Shown here one piece after another: positions 44,172 to 53,133 of a stretch of 64,000 nucleotides of DNA. The stretch's first letter is position 1. Each line of letters opens with the position of its first letter. The position numbers were made by a program, and so were the translations under genes. Source of the DNA: Micromonospora sp. NBC_01699 (GTDB lineage: Bacteria; Actinomycetota; Actinomycetes; Mycobacteriales; Micromonosporaceae); the NCBI RefSeq assembly GCF_036250065.1, contig NZ_CP109199.1, positions 3,038,001 to 3,102,000 on the forward strand, in the 5' to 3' direction. The notes under the pieces were generated by a model, which saw only the letters and a program-made list of their open reading frames with translations, had not been told where the DNA came from and searched no databases.

Positions 44172-47027
44172 GTGCCAATCGAACCGTGGTCCAACGCACA
44201 GGTGCTCGCGCTGGCTCCCGACGCCAGTTCCGCCAAGGGGGCGCGCAGTGTCAGCGGTGCGGCGAAGTGGGTCGCCACCGGCCTGGACGGTGACGTGCTG
44301 TGGGGGTTGTGCCGGGGCAGCGGCAGCAATCCGTACCAGGCGTGCGTCGACCTGACCGAGCCCGCGTACCGGTGCTCCTGCCCGAGCCGCAAGTTTCCCT
44401 GCAAGCACGCGCTCGGCCTGCTGCTGCTCTGGTCCGGCGGCGGGGTGACCGAACAGGCCGCGCCCGACTGGGTGACGGAATGGCAGGCCCGGCGCTCGGC
44501 TCGGGCCGAGACCACGGCCGCCAAGCGGGCGCAGGCCGGCCCGGTCGACGAGGCCGCCGCGCAGAAACGGGCCGGACAGCGGGCCGACCGGGTCGCCACC
44601 GGGCTGGTCGAGCTGGACCGGTGGGTGACCGACCAGGTGAGCCAGGGGCTCGCCGGTGCCCAACGGAGCGGATCCGCCCCGTTCGCGGCGATGGCGGCCC
44701 GGCTGGTGGACGCGCAGGCCCCGACCGCGGCCGGCACCGTACGGCGGCTCGGTGAGGTCGTCGGCATCGGCCCGGACTGGGCTGACCGGCTCCTCGGCGA
44801 ACTGGCCCTGCTCCGCCTGCTGGTCGCCGGCTACACCCGGATCGATGACCTGCCGGCGGATCTCGCCGCCACCGTCCGCGCCCGGATCGGCATCCCGGTG
44901 TCGACCGAGGACGTGCTCGCCGGCCCGACGCAACGCGACCACTGGCTGGTGCTCGGCCAGGTTGATCTGCCCGACGAACGGCTCGTCGCCCGCCGAACCT
45001 GGCTCCACGGCACCACAACCGGGCGGTACGCCCTGCTGCTGGCGTTCGCCGCACCCGGTCAGGCCCTGCCGGCGGACGTCGTACCGGGCACCGTGCTCGA
45101 CGCCGACCTGTGCTGGTATCCGGGCGCGTTCGCGCAACGGGCGCTGCTGGCCCGACGACACGGCACCCGACCGGCCGGGCCACCGACCGGGGCGATGCCG
45201 GTCCGGGCGGCGCTGGCCGGCTGGACCGCCGCCCTCGCCGCCGAGCCGTGGTGCGAGCAGGTGGGCATGCTGCTGGCCGACGTGGTGCCGACCGGCGACG
45301 GGTACCTGGTCGACGCGGCCGGTGACGCGGTGGCGCTGCGCCCCGGCGAAGACCCGCCGTGGTGGTTGCTGGCCGCCGCCGGTGGACGACCCGTCCCGGT
45401 GGCCGGCGAATACTCCGCCGCCGGGTTCCGCCCGCTGGCCGCCTGGCCCGACGGGGAATACCTGCCCGCCCCGGCCCGTACCGGCGGTGACCGCCGGCCC
45501 GCGTTGCTCCCGCCGGACCTGGTCTCGGCCGCGCTGATCGGCACCGACCGCCGGCCGTTCACCGCCGCCACGGTCGACCTCGACGGGCGTGCGCTGCCGG
45601 TGGTTCCCGGCGGGGAGCCGGCGACGTCCCTGCTGGACACCGCCGCGGTCGCCTGGACCTACCGCCGGGCCGGGGTCACCGCCGAGGTGGGGCGCCCACC
45701 GGTCGACGCCGCGCCGGGGGAGAGCCGCCGCACCGTCCCCGCCCCGGCCGCCCGCCGGCTCGCCTCGCTGCTGGCCGGCGGCGGGCCCGGCGGCAGCGAT
45801 CTGGCCCACCGACTGCTCGGCGGATGGCTGCACACCGCCGCCGAACGCGGCTACCTCGCCCCGGCGCACACCCTGCCGGCGCTGCTGGACAACGGTCGGC
45901 GCAGCAGCGCGCTGCGGCCCGCACTCGCCGCCGTCGCCGGTCGACGGGGCGGCTGGCTCGCCGCCCGCAACGCCGACTGGGGTTACCTCCGCAGCGAGGC
46001 CACCGCCGATCCGGACCCGGCCGACTGGGCCACCGGCACACCCGGTGAACGCCTCGCCCACCTGGTCGCGCTCCGGGGCGTCGACCCGGCCGCCGGCCTC
46101 GACCTGCTCGCCCCGGTCTTCGACGACGAGGCACCGGAGGACCGGGCCCGCTTCGTCGGCGCCCTCGCCACCGGTCTGTCGCAGCGGGACGAACCCCTGC
46201 TCGAACGGGCCCTCGACGACCGCCGCAAGGAGGTACGCGAGGCCGCCGCCCGGCTGCTCGGCGGGCTGGCCGGCTCGGCGCTGCGGCAGCGGATGGCCGC
46301 CCGCGCGCTCACCTACGTCCGGCTCGACCAGGGGCGGTTGGTGGTCACCCCGCCGGCCGAGTGCGATACCGGGATGCGCCGCGACGGCGTACCGGCCAAG
46401 GCACCGCGGGGGATCGGCACCGGGGCCTGGCTGCTGGGCGAGGTGGTCGCGCGTACGCCGCTGGAAACCTGGTCCACCGCGTTCGGGCGACCGGCCGACG
46501 GGGTGCTGGCCCTGCCGGTGGCCGACGACTGGGGTCCGGTGCTGCACAAGGGACTGGCCCGAGCGGCGGTGCTGCAACGGGACCCGGTCTGGGTGACCCT
46601 GCTCGCCGACGAGATGTCCCGACCGGTGAACAGGGACCTCGACCCGTACGACGAGCGGTTGATTGCGCAGTTGTACGAGGCGCTGTCCCCGGCCGACCTG
46701 GCCGGGTACGCGGCGGCCGGGTTGCGCCGGGATCCGGGCCGGGCGCTGCGGCTGGTCGAACTGCATCCCGGCCCGTGGCCCGAGCCGCTGGCCGACGCGG
46801 TGCTCGACGCGATCGCCGTCCTGGCCAGCGGCGAGCGGACCGCCTGGCAGACCAACGAGCTGTGCCGGATCGCCGCGACCGCGATGCCACCGGCCTACGC
46901 CGCCCGGGTGGCCGAACTGGCCGACACGATCCAGCGGGACAACCCCGACACCCGGCACGGCGGGACCATCAGCCGGCTCGCCACCACCCTGACCTTCCGT
47001 CACGAGATGTACGAGGAGCTGCGATGA
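44172..47027 (+). CDS. SWIM zinc-finger protein with DUF5691-like region
   Basis: A 951-residue protein, first gene of a four-gene overlapping operon. A SWIM zinc finger is complete near the N-terminus: C68-x-C70-x6-C77-x-H79 in R-C-S-C-P-S-R-K-F-P-C-K-H-A. SWIM fingers bind nucleic acid or protein. The rest (about 230-950) is mostly helical and resembles the DUF5691 region that accompanies such operons. It includes a HEAT-like stretch, D-E-P-L-L-E-R-A-L-D-D-R-R-K-E-V-R-E-A-A-A, near residue 680. The GTG start at 44172 begins just before the first conserved strand. The stop overlaps the MoxR ATG (ATGA). Its biochemical role is unknown. Confidence 0.85.
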   Translation: MPIEPWSNAQVLALAPDASSAKGARSVSGAAKWVATGLDGDVLWGLCRGSGSNPYQACVDLTEPAYRCSCPSRKFPCKHALGLLLLWSGGGVTEQAAPDWVTEWQARRSARAETTAAKRAQAGPVDEAAAQKRAGQRADRVATGLVELDRWVTDQVSQGLAGAQRSGSAPFAAMAARLVDAQAPTAAGTVRRLGEVVGIGPDWADRLLGELALLRLLVAGYTRIDDLPADLAATVRARIGIPVSTEDVLAGPTQRDHWLVLGQVDLPDERLVARRTWLHGTTTGRYALLLAFAAPGQALPADVVPGTVLDADLCWYPGAFAQRALLARRHGTRPAGPPTGAMPVRAALAGWTAALAAEPWCEQVGMLLADVVPTGDGYLVDAAGDAVALRPGEDPPWWLLAAAGGRPVPVAGEYSAAGFRPLAAWPDGEYLPAPARTGGDRRPALLPPDLVSAALIGTDRRPFTAATVDLDGRALPVVPGGEPATSLLDTAAVAWTYRRAGVTAEVGRPPVDAAPGESRRTVPAPAARRLASLLAGGGPGGSDLAHRLLGGWLHTAAERGYLAPAHTLPALLDNGRRSSALRPALAAVAGRRGGWLAARNADWGYLRSEATADPDPADWATGTPGERLAHLVALRGVDPAAGLDLLAPVFDDEAPEDRARFVGALATGLSQRDEPLLERALDDRRKEVREAAARLLGGLAGSALRQRMAARALTYVRLDQGRLVVTPPAECDTGMRRDGVPAKAPRGIGTGAWLLGEVVARTPLETWSTAFGRPADGVLALPVADDWGPVLHKGLARAAVLQRDPVWVTLLADEMSRPVNRDLDPYDERLIAQLYEALSPADLAGYAAAGLRRDPGRALRLVELHPGPWPEPLADAVLDAIAVLASGERTAWQTNELCRIAATAMPPAYAARVAELADTIQRDNPDTRHGGTISRLATTLTFRHEMYEELR

Positions 47028-48085
47028 CCGCCCTGCGCCCGCACGCCGAGCAACTGTTCGCCGAGGAACTGGCGGCGCTCGCCACGGCCGACGACCGACC
47101 CCGGCCGCCCGGCTGGCGGCTCTCGCCGCAGGCGGTGGTGACCTACCTGCTCGGCGATGGCGCCAAGATCACCCCGAAGTACGTCGGCCCGCGCCGGCTG
47201 ATGGAGGTCGCGGTGGCGACCCTGGCCACCGACCGGGCACTGCTCCTGCTCGGTGTGCCCGGCACCGCCAAGACCTGGGTCTCCGAACACCTCGCGGCGG
47301 CCATCTCCGGCGACTCCACCCTGCTGGTCCAGGGCACCGCCGGCACCGCCGAGGAGGCCATCCGGTACGGCTGGAACTACGCCCGCCTGCTCAGTGAGGG
47401 CCCGTCCCCGGCGGCCCTGGTGCCGAGTCCGGTGCTGCGGGCGATGGAGACCGGTGCCATCGCCCGGGTGGAGGAGCTGACCCGGGTCCCGTCCGACGTG
47501 CAGGACACGCTGATCACCATCCTGTCGGAGAAGACCCTGCCGGTGCCGGAACTGGCCAGCGAGGTGCAGGCGGTCAAGGGTTTCAACATCATCGCCACCG
47601 CCAACGACCGGGACCGGGGCGTCAACGAACTCTCCAGCGCGCTGCGCCGCCGCTTCAACACCGTCGTCCTGCCGGTGCCCGCCTCCGCCGACGAGGAGGT
47701 CGACATCGTCGCCCGCCGGGTGGCGCAGCTCGGCCGTTCGCTCGAACTGCCCGAGGTGCCGCCCGCGCTGGAGGAGATCCGCCGGGTGGTCACGGTCTTC
47801 CGCGAGCTGCGCAGCGGCCTCACCGAGGACGGCCGGACCAAGGTGAAGTCGCCCACCGGCACCCTGTCCACCGCCGAGGCGATCTCCGTGGTCACCAACG
47901 GCTGGGCACTCGCCGCCCACTTCGGCGACGGGGTGCTCCGCCCCGGCGACGTGGCCGCCGGCATCCTCGGCGCGGTGGTCAAGGACCCGAGCAGCGACCC
48001 GGTGGTCTGGCGCGAATACCTGGAGACCGTGGTCCGCGAACGCGAGGGCTGGACCGCCTTCTACCGCGCCGCCCGCGATGCCTGA
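47024..48085 (+). CDS. MoxR-family AAA+ ATPase
   Basis: A 353-residue AAA+ ATPase of the MoxR group. Walker A is G-V-P-G-T-A-K-T (77-84). Where Walker B is expected the sequence is A-I-A-R-V-E-E-L (145-152), with Glu-Glu in place of Asp-Glu. Sensor 1 is A-T-A-N-D (191-195) and the arginine finger is in L-R-R-R-F (207-211). MoxR proteins remodel partner proteins and nearly always work with a VWA-domain protein; here that partner is the fourth gene. Its start overlaps the SWIM stop and its stop lies 8 bases inside the next gene, so all are made together. Confidence 0.93.
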   Translation: MTALRPHAEQLFAEELAALATADDRPRPPGWRLSPQAVVTYLLGDGAKITPKYVGPRRLMEVAVATLATDRALLLLGVPGTAKTWVSEHLAAAISGDSTLLVQGTAGTAEEAIRYGWNYARLLSEGPSPAALVPSPVLRAMETGAIARVEELTRVPSDVQDTLITILSEKTLPVPELASEVQAVKGFNIIATANDRDRGVNELSSALRRRFNTVVLPVPASADEEVDIVARRVAQLGRSLELPEVPPALEEIRRVVTVFRELRSGLTEDGRTKVKSPTGTLSTAEAISVVTNGWALAAHFGDGVLRPGDVAAGILGAVVKDPSSDPVVWREYLETVVREREGWTAFYRAARDA

Positions 48086-50396
48086 GCGCTTCTACGGGGT
48101 ACGCCACCACGGTCCCGGATCCGCTCGGGCGGTGCTGGCGGCGCTGGCCGAACAGCGCCCCGACCTGCTGCTGATCGAGGGCCCGCCGGAGGCCGACGAG
48201 CTGGTCCGGTGGGTCGCCGACGAGGGGCTGGAGCCACCGGTGGCGTTGCTCGGCTACGCCGCCGACGACCCGCGCCGGGCGGCGTACTGGCCGTTCGCCG
48301 TCTTCTCCCCGGAATGGCAGGCGATCCGCTGGGCGGCGGAGCACGGCGTGCCGGTGCGCTTCTTCGACCTGCCGTACGCGTACCGGCTCGGTGCCACCGC
48401 CGGGACGGACGAGCCGGGCACCGACGGCGACACCGGGGTCGACGGGCCGTTGGCCGACGAGACCGACGGCGGGAGCGACGCCGGGACCGGGTCGGGTGAA
48501 CCGGAGCAGCCGGTCCGGCCGGTCGACCCGATCGGCGAGCTTGCCGCCGCGGCCGGCTACGACGACCCCGAGCGCTGGTGGGAGGACGTGGTCGAGCACC
48601 GGGGCGCACCGGCCTTCGAGGCGATCGGGGAGGCGATGGCCGCGATTCGGGCCGAGTCCCCGGAGGACCCGGACGACCTGCTCCGCGAGGCGTACATGCG
48701 TGGGGTGTTGCGCGAGGCCCGGAAGAGTCACCGGAACCTCGCCGTCGTCTGCGGCGCGTGGCACGTGCCGGCGCTCACCGCCAGCGTGCCGGCCAGCCAC
48801 GACACCGCCCTGCTCAAGGGGCGGCGCAAAACGAGGGTCACCTTCACCTGGGTGCCGTGGACCTACGGCCGGCTGGCCTCCTGGCAGGGCTACGGCGCCG
48901 GCGTGACCTCCCCCGGCTGGTACCACCACCTGTTCACCACCACCGACGAGGTGGTGCCGCGCTGGCTCGTCGCCGCCGCCGGGGTGCTGCGCGCCGAGGG
49001 GGTGCCGACCTCGTCCGCGCACGTCATCGAGGCGGTCCGGCTGGCAGAGGCCCTGGCCACCATCCGGGGCCGGCCGCTGGCCGGGCTGGCCGAATTGACC
49101 GAGGCGACCCGCGCGGTCATCTGCGAGGGCGACGACCTGCGGCTGAACCTGGTCGACCGGCAGCTCGTGGTCGGCGAACGGCTCGGGGCGGTGCCCGACG
49201 ACATGCCGGCGGTACCGCTCGCCCGCGACCTGGCCGCCCAACAGCGCACCCTCCGCCTCAAGCCGGAGGCGCTCGACCGGGAACTCGACCTCGACCTGCG
49301 CAAGGAGACCGACCTGGGGCGCAGCCGACTGCTGCACCGGCTCCGGCTGCTCGGCATACCGTGGGGCGAATCAACCCGTGGCCGGCAGGGCAAGGGCACC
49401 TTCCGGGAGAGCTGGCGGCTGCGCTGGTCGCCCGAGTTCGCGATCGCCGTGGTCGAGGCCGGGACGCACGGCACCACCGTACGGAGCGCCGCCACCGCGA
49501 AGATCACCGGTGCCGCCCGCGACGCGGAGGTACTCGCCGAGGTTACCCCGCTGGTGGAGAGCTGCCTGCTGGCCGACCTCACCGACGCGTACCCGGCGGT
49601 GCTGCGGGCACTGCACCAGCGGGCCGCTCTCGACGCCGACGTGACCCGACTGATGGCGGCGGTGCCGGCGCTGGCCCGTACGCTGCGCTACGGCGACGTC
49701 CGGGGAACCGAACTAGGCCCCCTGCGTACGGTGACCGCGAGCCTGCTGGTCCGGATCTGCGTCGGTCTGCCACCGGCGGTGCGCTCGCTCTCCGACGACG
49801 CCGCCCGGACGATGCGCGAGCACGTCGACGCCGTGCACGCCGCGATCGGACTGCTCGACGAGCCCGACCTGCGGGGCCGTTGGCTCGACACCCTGGCCGA
49901 TCTCGCCGCCCGCGACACCGAGGCGCACGCCGGCCCGGAGCAGGCCGTCCACGGTCTGGTGGTCGGTCGGCTGACCCGGATCCTGCACGACGCGCAGCGG
50001 CTCGACGCCGCCGAGACCCGGCGGCGGATGGGCCTGGTGCTCACCCCCGGCACCCCACCGGCGCAGGCGGCCCAGTGGATCGAGGGTTTCCTCGCCGGTG
50101 GCGGGCTGCTCTTCGTGCACGACACGGCCCTGCTCGCCCTGGTCGACGAGTGGTTGACCGACATCGACCCGGAGGCGTTCACCGACGTGCTGCCGCTGCT
50201 GCGGCGTACCTTCGGCGCGTTCGCCCCGCCCGAGCGACGGGCCATCGGCGAGCGGGTACGCGGCGACCGGTCCGACGCCGGTACGCCGGCCGGCGTACGG
50301 CCGATCGACCATGACCGGGCCGCCCTGGTCCTGCCCACCCTGGCCGCCCTGCTCGGTCACCAGACGCTGTTGGGGGATGTCCGTGGACCCGAATGA
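48078..50396 (+). CDS. DUF5682-like protein of the MoxR/VWA operon
   Basis: A 772-residue protein. The N-terminus reads Y-G-V-R-H-H-G-P-G-S-A-R (6-17), then L-L-I-E-G-P-P-E-A-D (31-40) and later V-R-F-F-D-L-P. That His-His and Glu-containing pattern recalls the TraB/Tiki/EreA-ChaN-like superfamily of putative metal-dependent hydrolases. An acidic, Gly-rich insert (about 112-140) probably forms a loop. The C-terminal 450 residues are helical with I-P-W-G-E-S as a conserved-looking block. It matches the DUF5682 proteins that sit between MoxR and VWA genes. The start overlaps the MoxR stop by 8 bases, and its own stop lies 20 bases inside the VWA gene. Whether it has enzymatic activity is unknown. 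Confidence 0.82.
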   Translation: MPERFYGVRHHGPGSARAVLAALAEQRPDLLLIEGPPEADELVRWVADEGLEPPVALLGYAADDPRRAAYWPFAVFSPEWQAIRWAAEHGVPVRFFDLPYAYRLGATAGTDEPGTDGDTGVDGPLADETDGGSDAGTGSGEPEQPVRPVDPIGELAAAAGYDDPERWWEDVVEHRGAPAFEAIGEAMAAIRAESPEDPDDLLREAYMRGVLREARKSHRNLAVVCGAWHVPALTASVPASHDTALLKGRRKTRVTFTWVPWTYGRLASWQGYGAGVTSPGWYHHLFTTTDEVVPRWLVAAAGVLRAEGVPTSSAHVIEAVRLAEALATIRGRPLAGLAELTEATRAVICEGDDLRLNLVDRQLVVGERLGAVPDDMPAVPLARDLAAQQRTLRLKPEALDRELDLDLRKETDLGRSRLLHRLRLLGIPWGESTRGRQGKGTFRESWRLRWSPEFAIAVVEAGTHGTTVRSAATAKITGAARDAEVLAEVTPLVESCLLADLTDAYPAVLRALHQRAALDADVTRLMAAVPALARTLRYGDVRGTELGPLRTVTASLLVRICVGLPPAVRSLSDDAARTMREHVDAVHAAIGLLDEPDLRGRWLDTLADLAARDTEAHAGPEQAVHGLVVGRLTRILHDAQRLDAAETRRRMGLVLTPGTPPAQAAQWIEGFLAGGGLLFVHDTALLALVDEWLTDIDPEAFTDVLPLLRRTFGAFAPPERRAIGERVRGDRSDAGTPAGVRPIDHDRAALVLPTLAALLGHQTLLGDVRGPE

Positions 50397-51558
50397 GGAA
50401 CGGTTGCGCCGGTGGCGGTTGGTGCTCGGTGGGGCGGCCGATCCGTCCTGCGGGCAACCGTCCGGAAGCGACGCCGGGATGGACGCCGCGCTGGCCGCGC
50501 TCTACGACAGTGACGGCCCCGACGGCGAAGGGACCGACGGCGGGCGCTCCCGGCAGCGGTCGGCCGGGCTGTCCGCCTCGGCGCCCCGGGTCGCCCGCTG
50601 GCTGGGTGACATCCGGGAGTACTTCCCCAGCACGGTGGTGCAGGTGATGCAGGCCGACGCGATCGACCGGCTCAACCTCACCAGCCTGCTGCTCGAACCG
50701 GAGATGCTGACCGCGGTCGAGCCCGACGTGCACCTGGTCGGCACGCTGCTCTCGCTGAACCGGGTGATGCCCGACAAAACCAAGGACCTGGCCCGCCAGG
50801 TGGTCCGCCGGGTGGTCGAGGAGTTGGAACGGCGGGTCGCGCAGCGCACCGTGGCGGCGGTGGCCGGCGCGCTGAACCGGGCCACCCGGATCAACCGGCC
50901 CCGGCACGCCGACATCGACTGGGACCGCACCATCCGGGCGAACCTGAAGCACTACCAGCCCGAGTACCGCACCATCGTGCCCGAGCGGCTGATCGGGTAC
51001 GGCCGGCGTACCTCGGCGGTGCAGCGGGACGTCTTCCTCTGCGTCGACCAGTCCGGCTCGATGGCGGCGTCGGTGGTCTACTCCGGCATCTTCTCCGCCG
51101 TGCTCGCCTCCATGCGGTCCCTGCGTACCTCGCTGGTGGTCTTCGACACCGCCGTCGTCGACCTCACCGAGCAGCTCAGCGACCCGGTGGAGGTGCTGTT
51201 CGGCACCCAACTCGGCGGCGGCACCGACATCAACCGGGCGATCGGCTACTGCCAGGGCCTGATCACCCGTCCCCGGGACAGCATCTTCGTGCTGATCAGC
51301 GACCTGTACGAGGGCGGTGTGCGGGCCGAGATGCTACGTCGGGTGGCGGCGATGGTCGAGGCCGGCGTGCAGGTGGTGGTGCTGCTGGCACTCTCCGACG
51401 AGGGCGCCCCGGCGTACGACCACGAGAACGCGGCGGCGCTCGCCGCGCTCGGCGTACCGGCGTTCGCGTGCACCCCGGACGCCTTCCCGGACCTGATGGC
51501 GGCGGCGATCGAGCGGCGCGACCTGCGCGCCTTCGCGGAACGCTTCGCCGGCCGCTGA
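50377..51558 (+). CDS. VWA domain protein (MoxR partner)
   Basis: A 393-residue protein with a C-terminal von Willebrand factor A domain (about 215-390). The MIDAS metal site is intact: D224-x-S226-x-S228 in V-D-Q-S-G-S-M, T283 in G-G-G-T-D-I and D309 in I-S-D-L-Y. The N-terminal half (about 65-200) is helical and likely a docking domain, as in CoxE-like proteins. GGGGG just before the ATG at 50377, plus overlap with the upstream gene, support this start; a GTG two codons later is an alternative. MoxR/VWA pairs act as chaperone-like machines that activate or load a metal or cofactor into a client. The client here is not evident. Confidence 0.93.
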   Translation: MSVDPNEERLRRWRLVLGGAADPSCGQPSGSDAGMDAALAALYDSDGPDGEGTDGGRSRQRSAGLSASAPRVARWLGDIREYFPSTVVQVMQADAIDRLNLTSLLLEPEMLTAVEPDVHLVGTLLSLNRVMPDKTKDLARQVVRRVVEELERRVAQRTVAAVAGALNRATRINRPRHADIDWDRTIRANLKHYQPEYRTIVPERLIGYGRRTSAVQRDVFLCVDQSGSMAASVVYSGIFSAVLASMRSLRTSLVVFDTAVVDLTEQLSDPVEVLFGTQLGGGTDINRAIGYCQGLITRPRDSIFVLISDLYEGGVRAEMLRRVAAMVEAGVQVVVLLALSDEGAPAYDHENAAALAALGVPAFACTPDAFPDLMAAAIERRDLRAFAERFAGR

Positions 51559-51653
51559 ACGGCTGACCGGTGAACCGGCTGGCGACGCTCCGGGACGGAC
51601 CGGAGCGCCGCCCCGACACCGGCTGATTGTCGTCCCCGCCGCCCCGGACGGCG

Positions 51654-51730
51654 CGACGATCTTGCACTTGTGGTGGCGCACAAATCCGGATGAGAGCCCT
51701 AATCCGGGCACCACAAGTGCAAGATCGTCG
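51654..51730. repeat. 22-bp perfect inverted repeat (77-nt palindrome)
   Basis: Arms 51654-51675 and 51709-51730 are perfectly complementary over 22 bp with a 33-nt loop that itself holds a direct repeat AATCCGG (51683-51689 and 51701-51707). It lies between the convergent VWA (stop 51558) and lysA (stop 51769) genes. It may be a terminator, but its length and lower GC than its surroundings also fit a dispersed palindromic or MITE-like element. Confidence 0.85.
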
Positions 51731-51768
51731 AGGGAATCGGTGGAGCAGGCAGCGGCGGAAGGTAGGAA

Positions 51769-53133
51769 TTACTCCTCTATGTCGGGATCGAGGTCGCGGG
51801 CGAGTACGTCGTTTAACGTCTCGGCGCGTACCAGCAGCCGGGCCCGGCCGTTGTCGACGGCGACCAGCGGCGGCCGGGGCACCAGGTTGTAGTTCGAGGC
51901 CAGGCTGAGCTGGTACGCCCCGGAGCAGGGCACCGCGAGCAGGTCGCCGGGTCGCAGGTCGCCCGGCAGCGGCGCGTCCCGGACGAGTACGTCCCCGGAC
52001 TCGTCGTGCCGCCCGACGACCGTGGTCCGCTGGTCCCCGGCATGGCTGAGCCGGCCGAGCAGGACGGCGGTGTACCGGGCGCCGTACAGGGCCGGGCGCG
52101 GGTTGTCGCTCAGCCCGCCGTCGACCGCGACGAGCTGGTGCCCGTCCGGGTCGCGGCGTACGGCGAGCACCCGGTAGAGCGCCACGCCGGCCCGCGCCAC
52201 GATGGCCCGACCGGGCGCCACCGCCAGCCTCGGCACCGGCAGGTCGTGCTCGTCGCAGGCGACCCGGAGCACCTTGCGGGCGCGGGAGGCGAACGCGTCG
52301 AGGGCGAACTGCCCGTCGGTGTCGGTGCCGGGAACGGCGTGCCCGCCACCGATGTTGATCTCGGTGAGCCGGGTGCCGTGCCGCTGCGCCAGGGCCGCCA
52401 TGGTGGCCACCAGGTGGCTGATCGCCCGCTCGTAGCCGCCGAAGCGGGAGGTCCGCGAGCCGAGGTAGAAGTCCAGGCCGACCAGCTCCAGCATCGGCTG
52501 GTCGGTGATCCGGCGGACCATCTCGTCCAGGGTGGTGCCGGCGGCCGGTACCCCGAACCGGTCCGCGACCGGCGCGGCGGGCAGCATCGACATGGTGTCG
52601 ACCCGGCCGGCGTCCCAGTCGGGCAGCACCCGCAGCAGCACCCGTTGCCGGCGGCGCAGCAGCGCGGCCAGCCGGGGTATCTCGGAGCCGGACTCGATAA
52701 CGATCGTGCCGACGCCGTGGTCCAGCGCGGCGGCCAGGTCGGTGGGACTCTTGGCGTCGCCCTGGAGCACTATCCGGTCGGCGGGAAAGCCGACGGCGGC
52801 GGCGGTGGCGAGCTGCCCGGCCGACTGCACGCCGAGGGACAGGCCCTCGTCGGCGATCCACCGCAGCACACCCCGGCAGGTCAGCGCCTTTGCCGCGTAC
52901 ACGACGTCGCCGGGTCCGAAGGCGCGGGCGTACTCCCGGCAGCGTCGGCGTACGTCCGCCTCGTCCAGCACGTACGCCGGGGTGCCGAACCGTGCGGCGA
53001 GTTCGCCGAGCCGTACCCCGCCGACCGAGATCTCGCCGTGCTCGTCGCGGCGGGCGGTCGCCGGCCACACGTCGCCGTGCAGGTGGGCGGGGAGTGACGT
53101 ACGCAGCGATGGGATGAGTTCGGCCAGGGTCAT
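51769..53133 (-). CDS. lysA: Diaminopimelate decarboxylase-like PLP enzyme
   Basis: A 454-residue fold-type III PLP decarboxylase of the LysA group, forming lysine from meso-diaminopimelate. The PLP lysine is K82 in V-V-Y-A-A-K-A-L, the glycine-rich phosphate loop is in I-N-I-G-G-G-H, and the C-terminal active-site Cys is in P-C-S-G-A-Y (with the Tyr following). Actinobacteria often have more than one LysA-like gene, so a related substrate (for example in a secondary pathway) is possible. The ATG at 53133 overlaps the stop of the small RAM-domain gene (ATGA), an unusual partner that may sense an amino acid. Confidence 0.85.
   Translation of the reverse strand: MTLAELIPSLRTSLPAHLHGDVWPATARRDEHGEISVGGVRLGELAARFGTPAYVLDEADVRRRCREYARAFGPGDVVYAAKALTCRGVLRWIADEGLSLGVQSAGQLATAAAVGFPADRIVLQGDAKSPTDLAAALDHGVGTIVIESGSEIPRLAALLRRRQRVLLRVLPDWDAGRVDTMSMLPAAPVADRFGVPAAGTTLDEMVRRITDQPMLELVGLDFYLGSRTSRFGGYERAISHLVATMAALAQRHGTRLTEINIGGGHAVPGTDTDGQFALDAFASRARKVLRVACDEHDLPVPRLAVAPGRAIVARAGVALYRVLAVRRDPDGHQLVAVDGGLSDNPRPALYGARYTAVLLGRLSHAGDQRTTVVGRHDESGDVLVRDAPLPGDLRPGDLLAVPCSGAYQLSLASNYNLVPRPPLVAVDNGRARLLVRAETLNDVLARDLDPDIEE

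Noticed and set aside
43887-47003. 1038-codon minus-strand open frame
   Set aside because: It is opposite the SWIM protein gene, whose Cys/His finger and operon overlaps are convincing. It is a composition-driven shadow.
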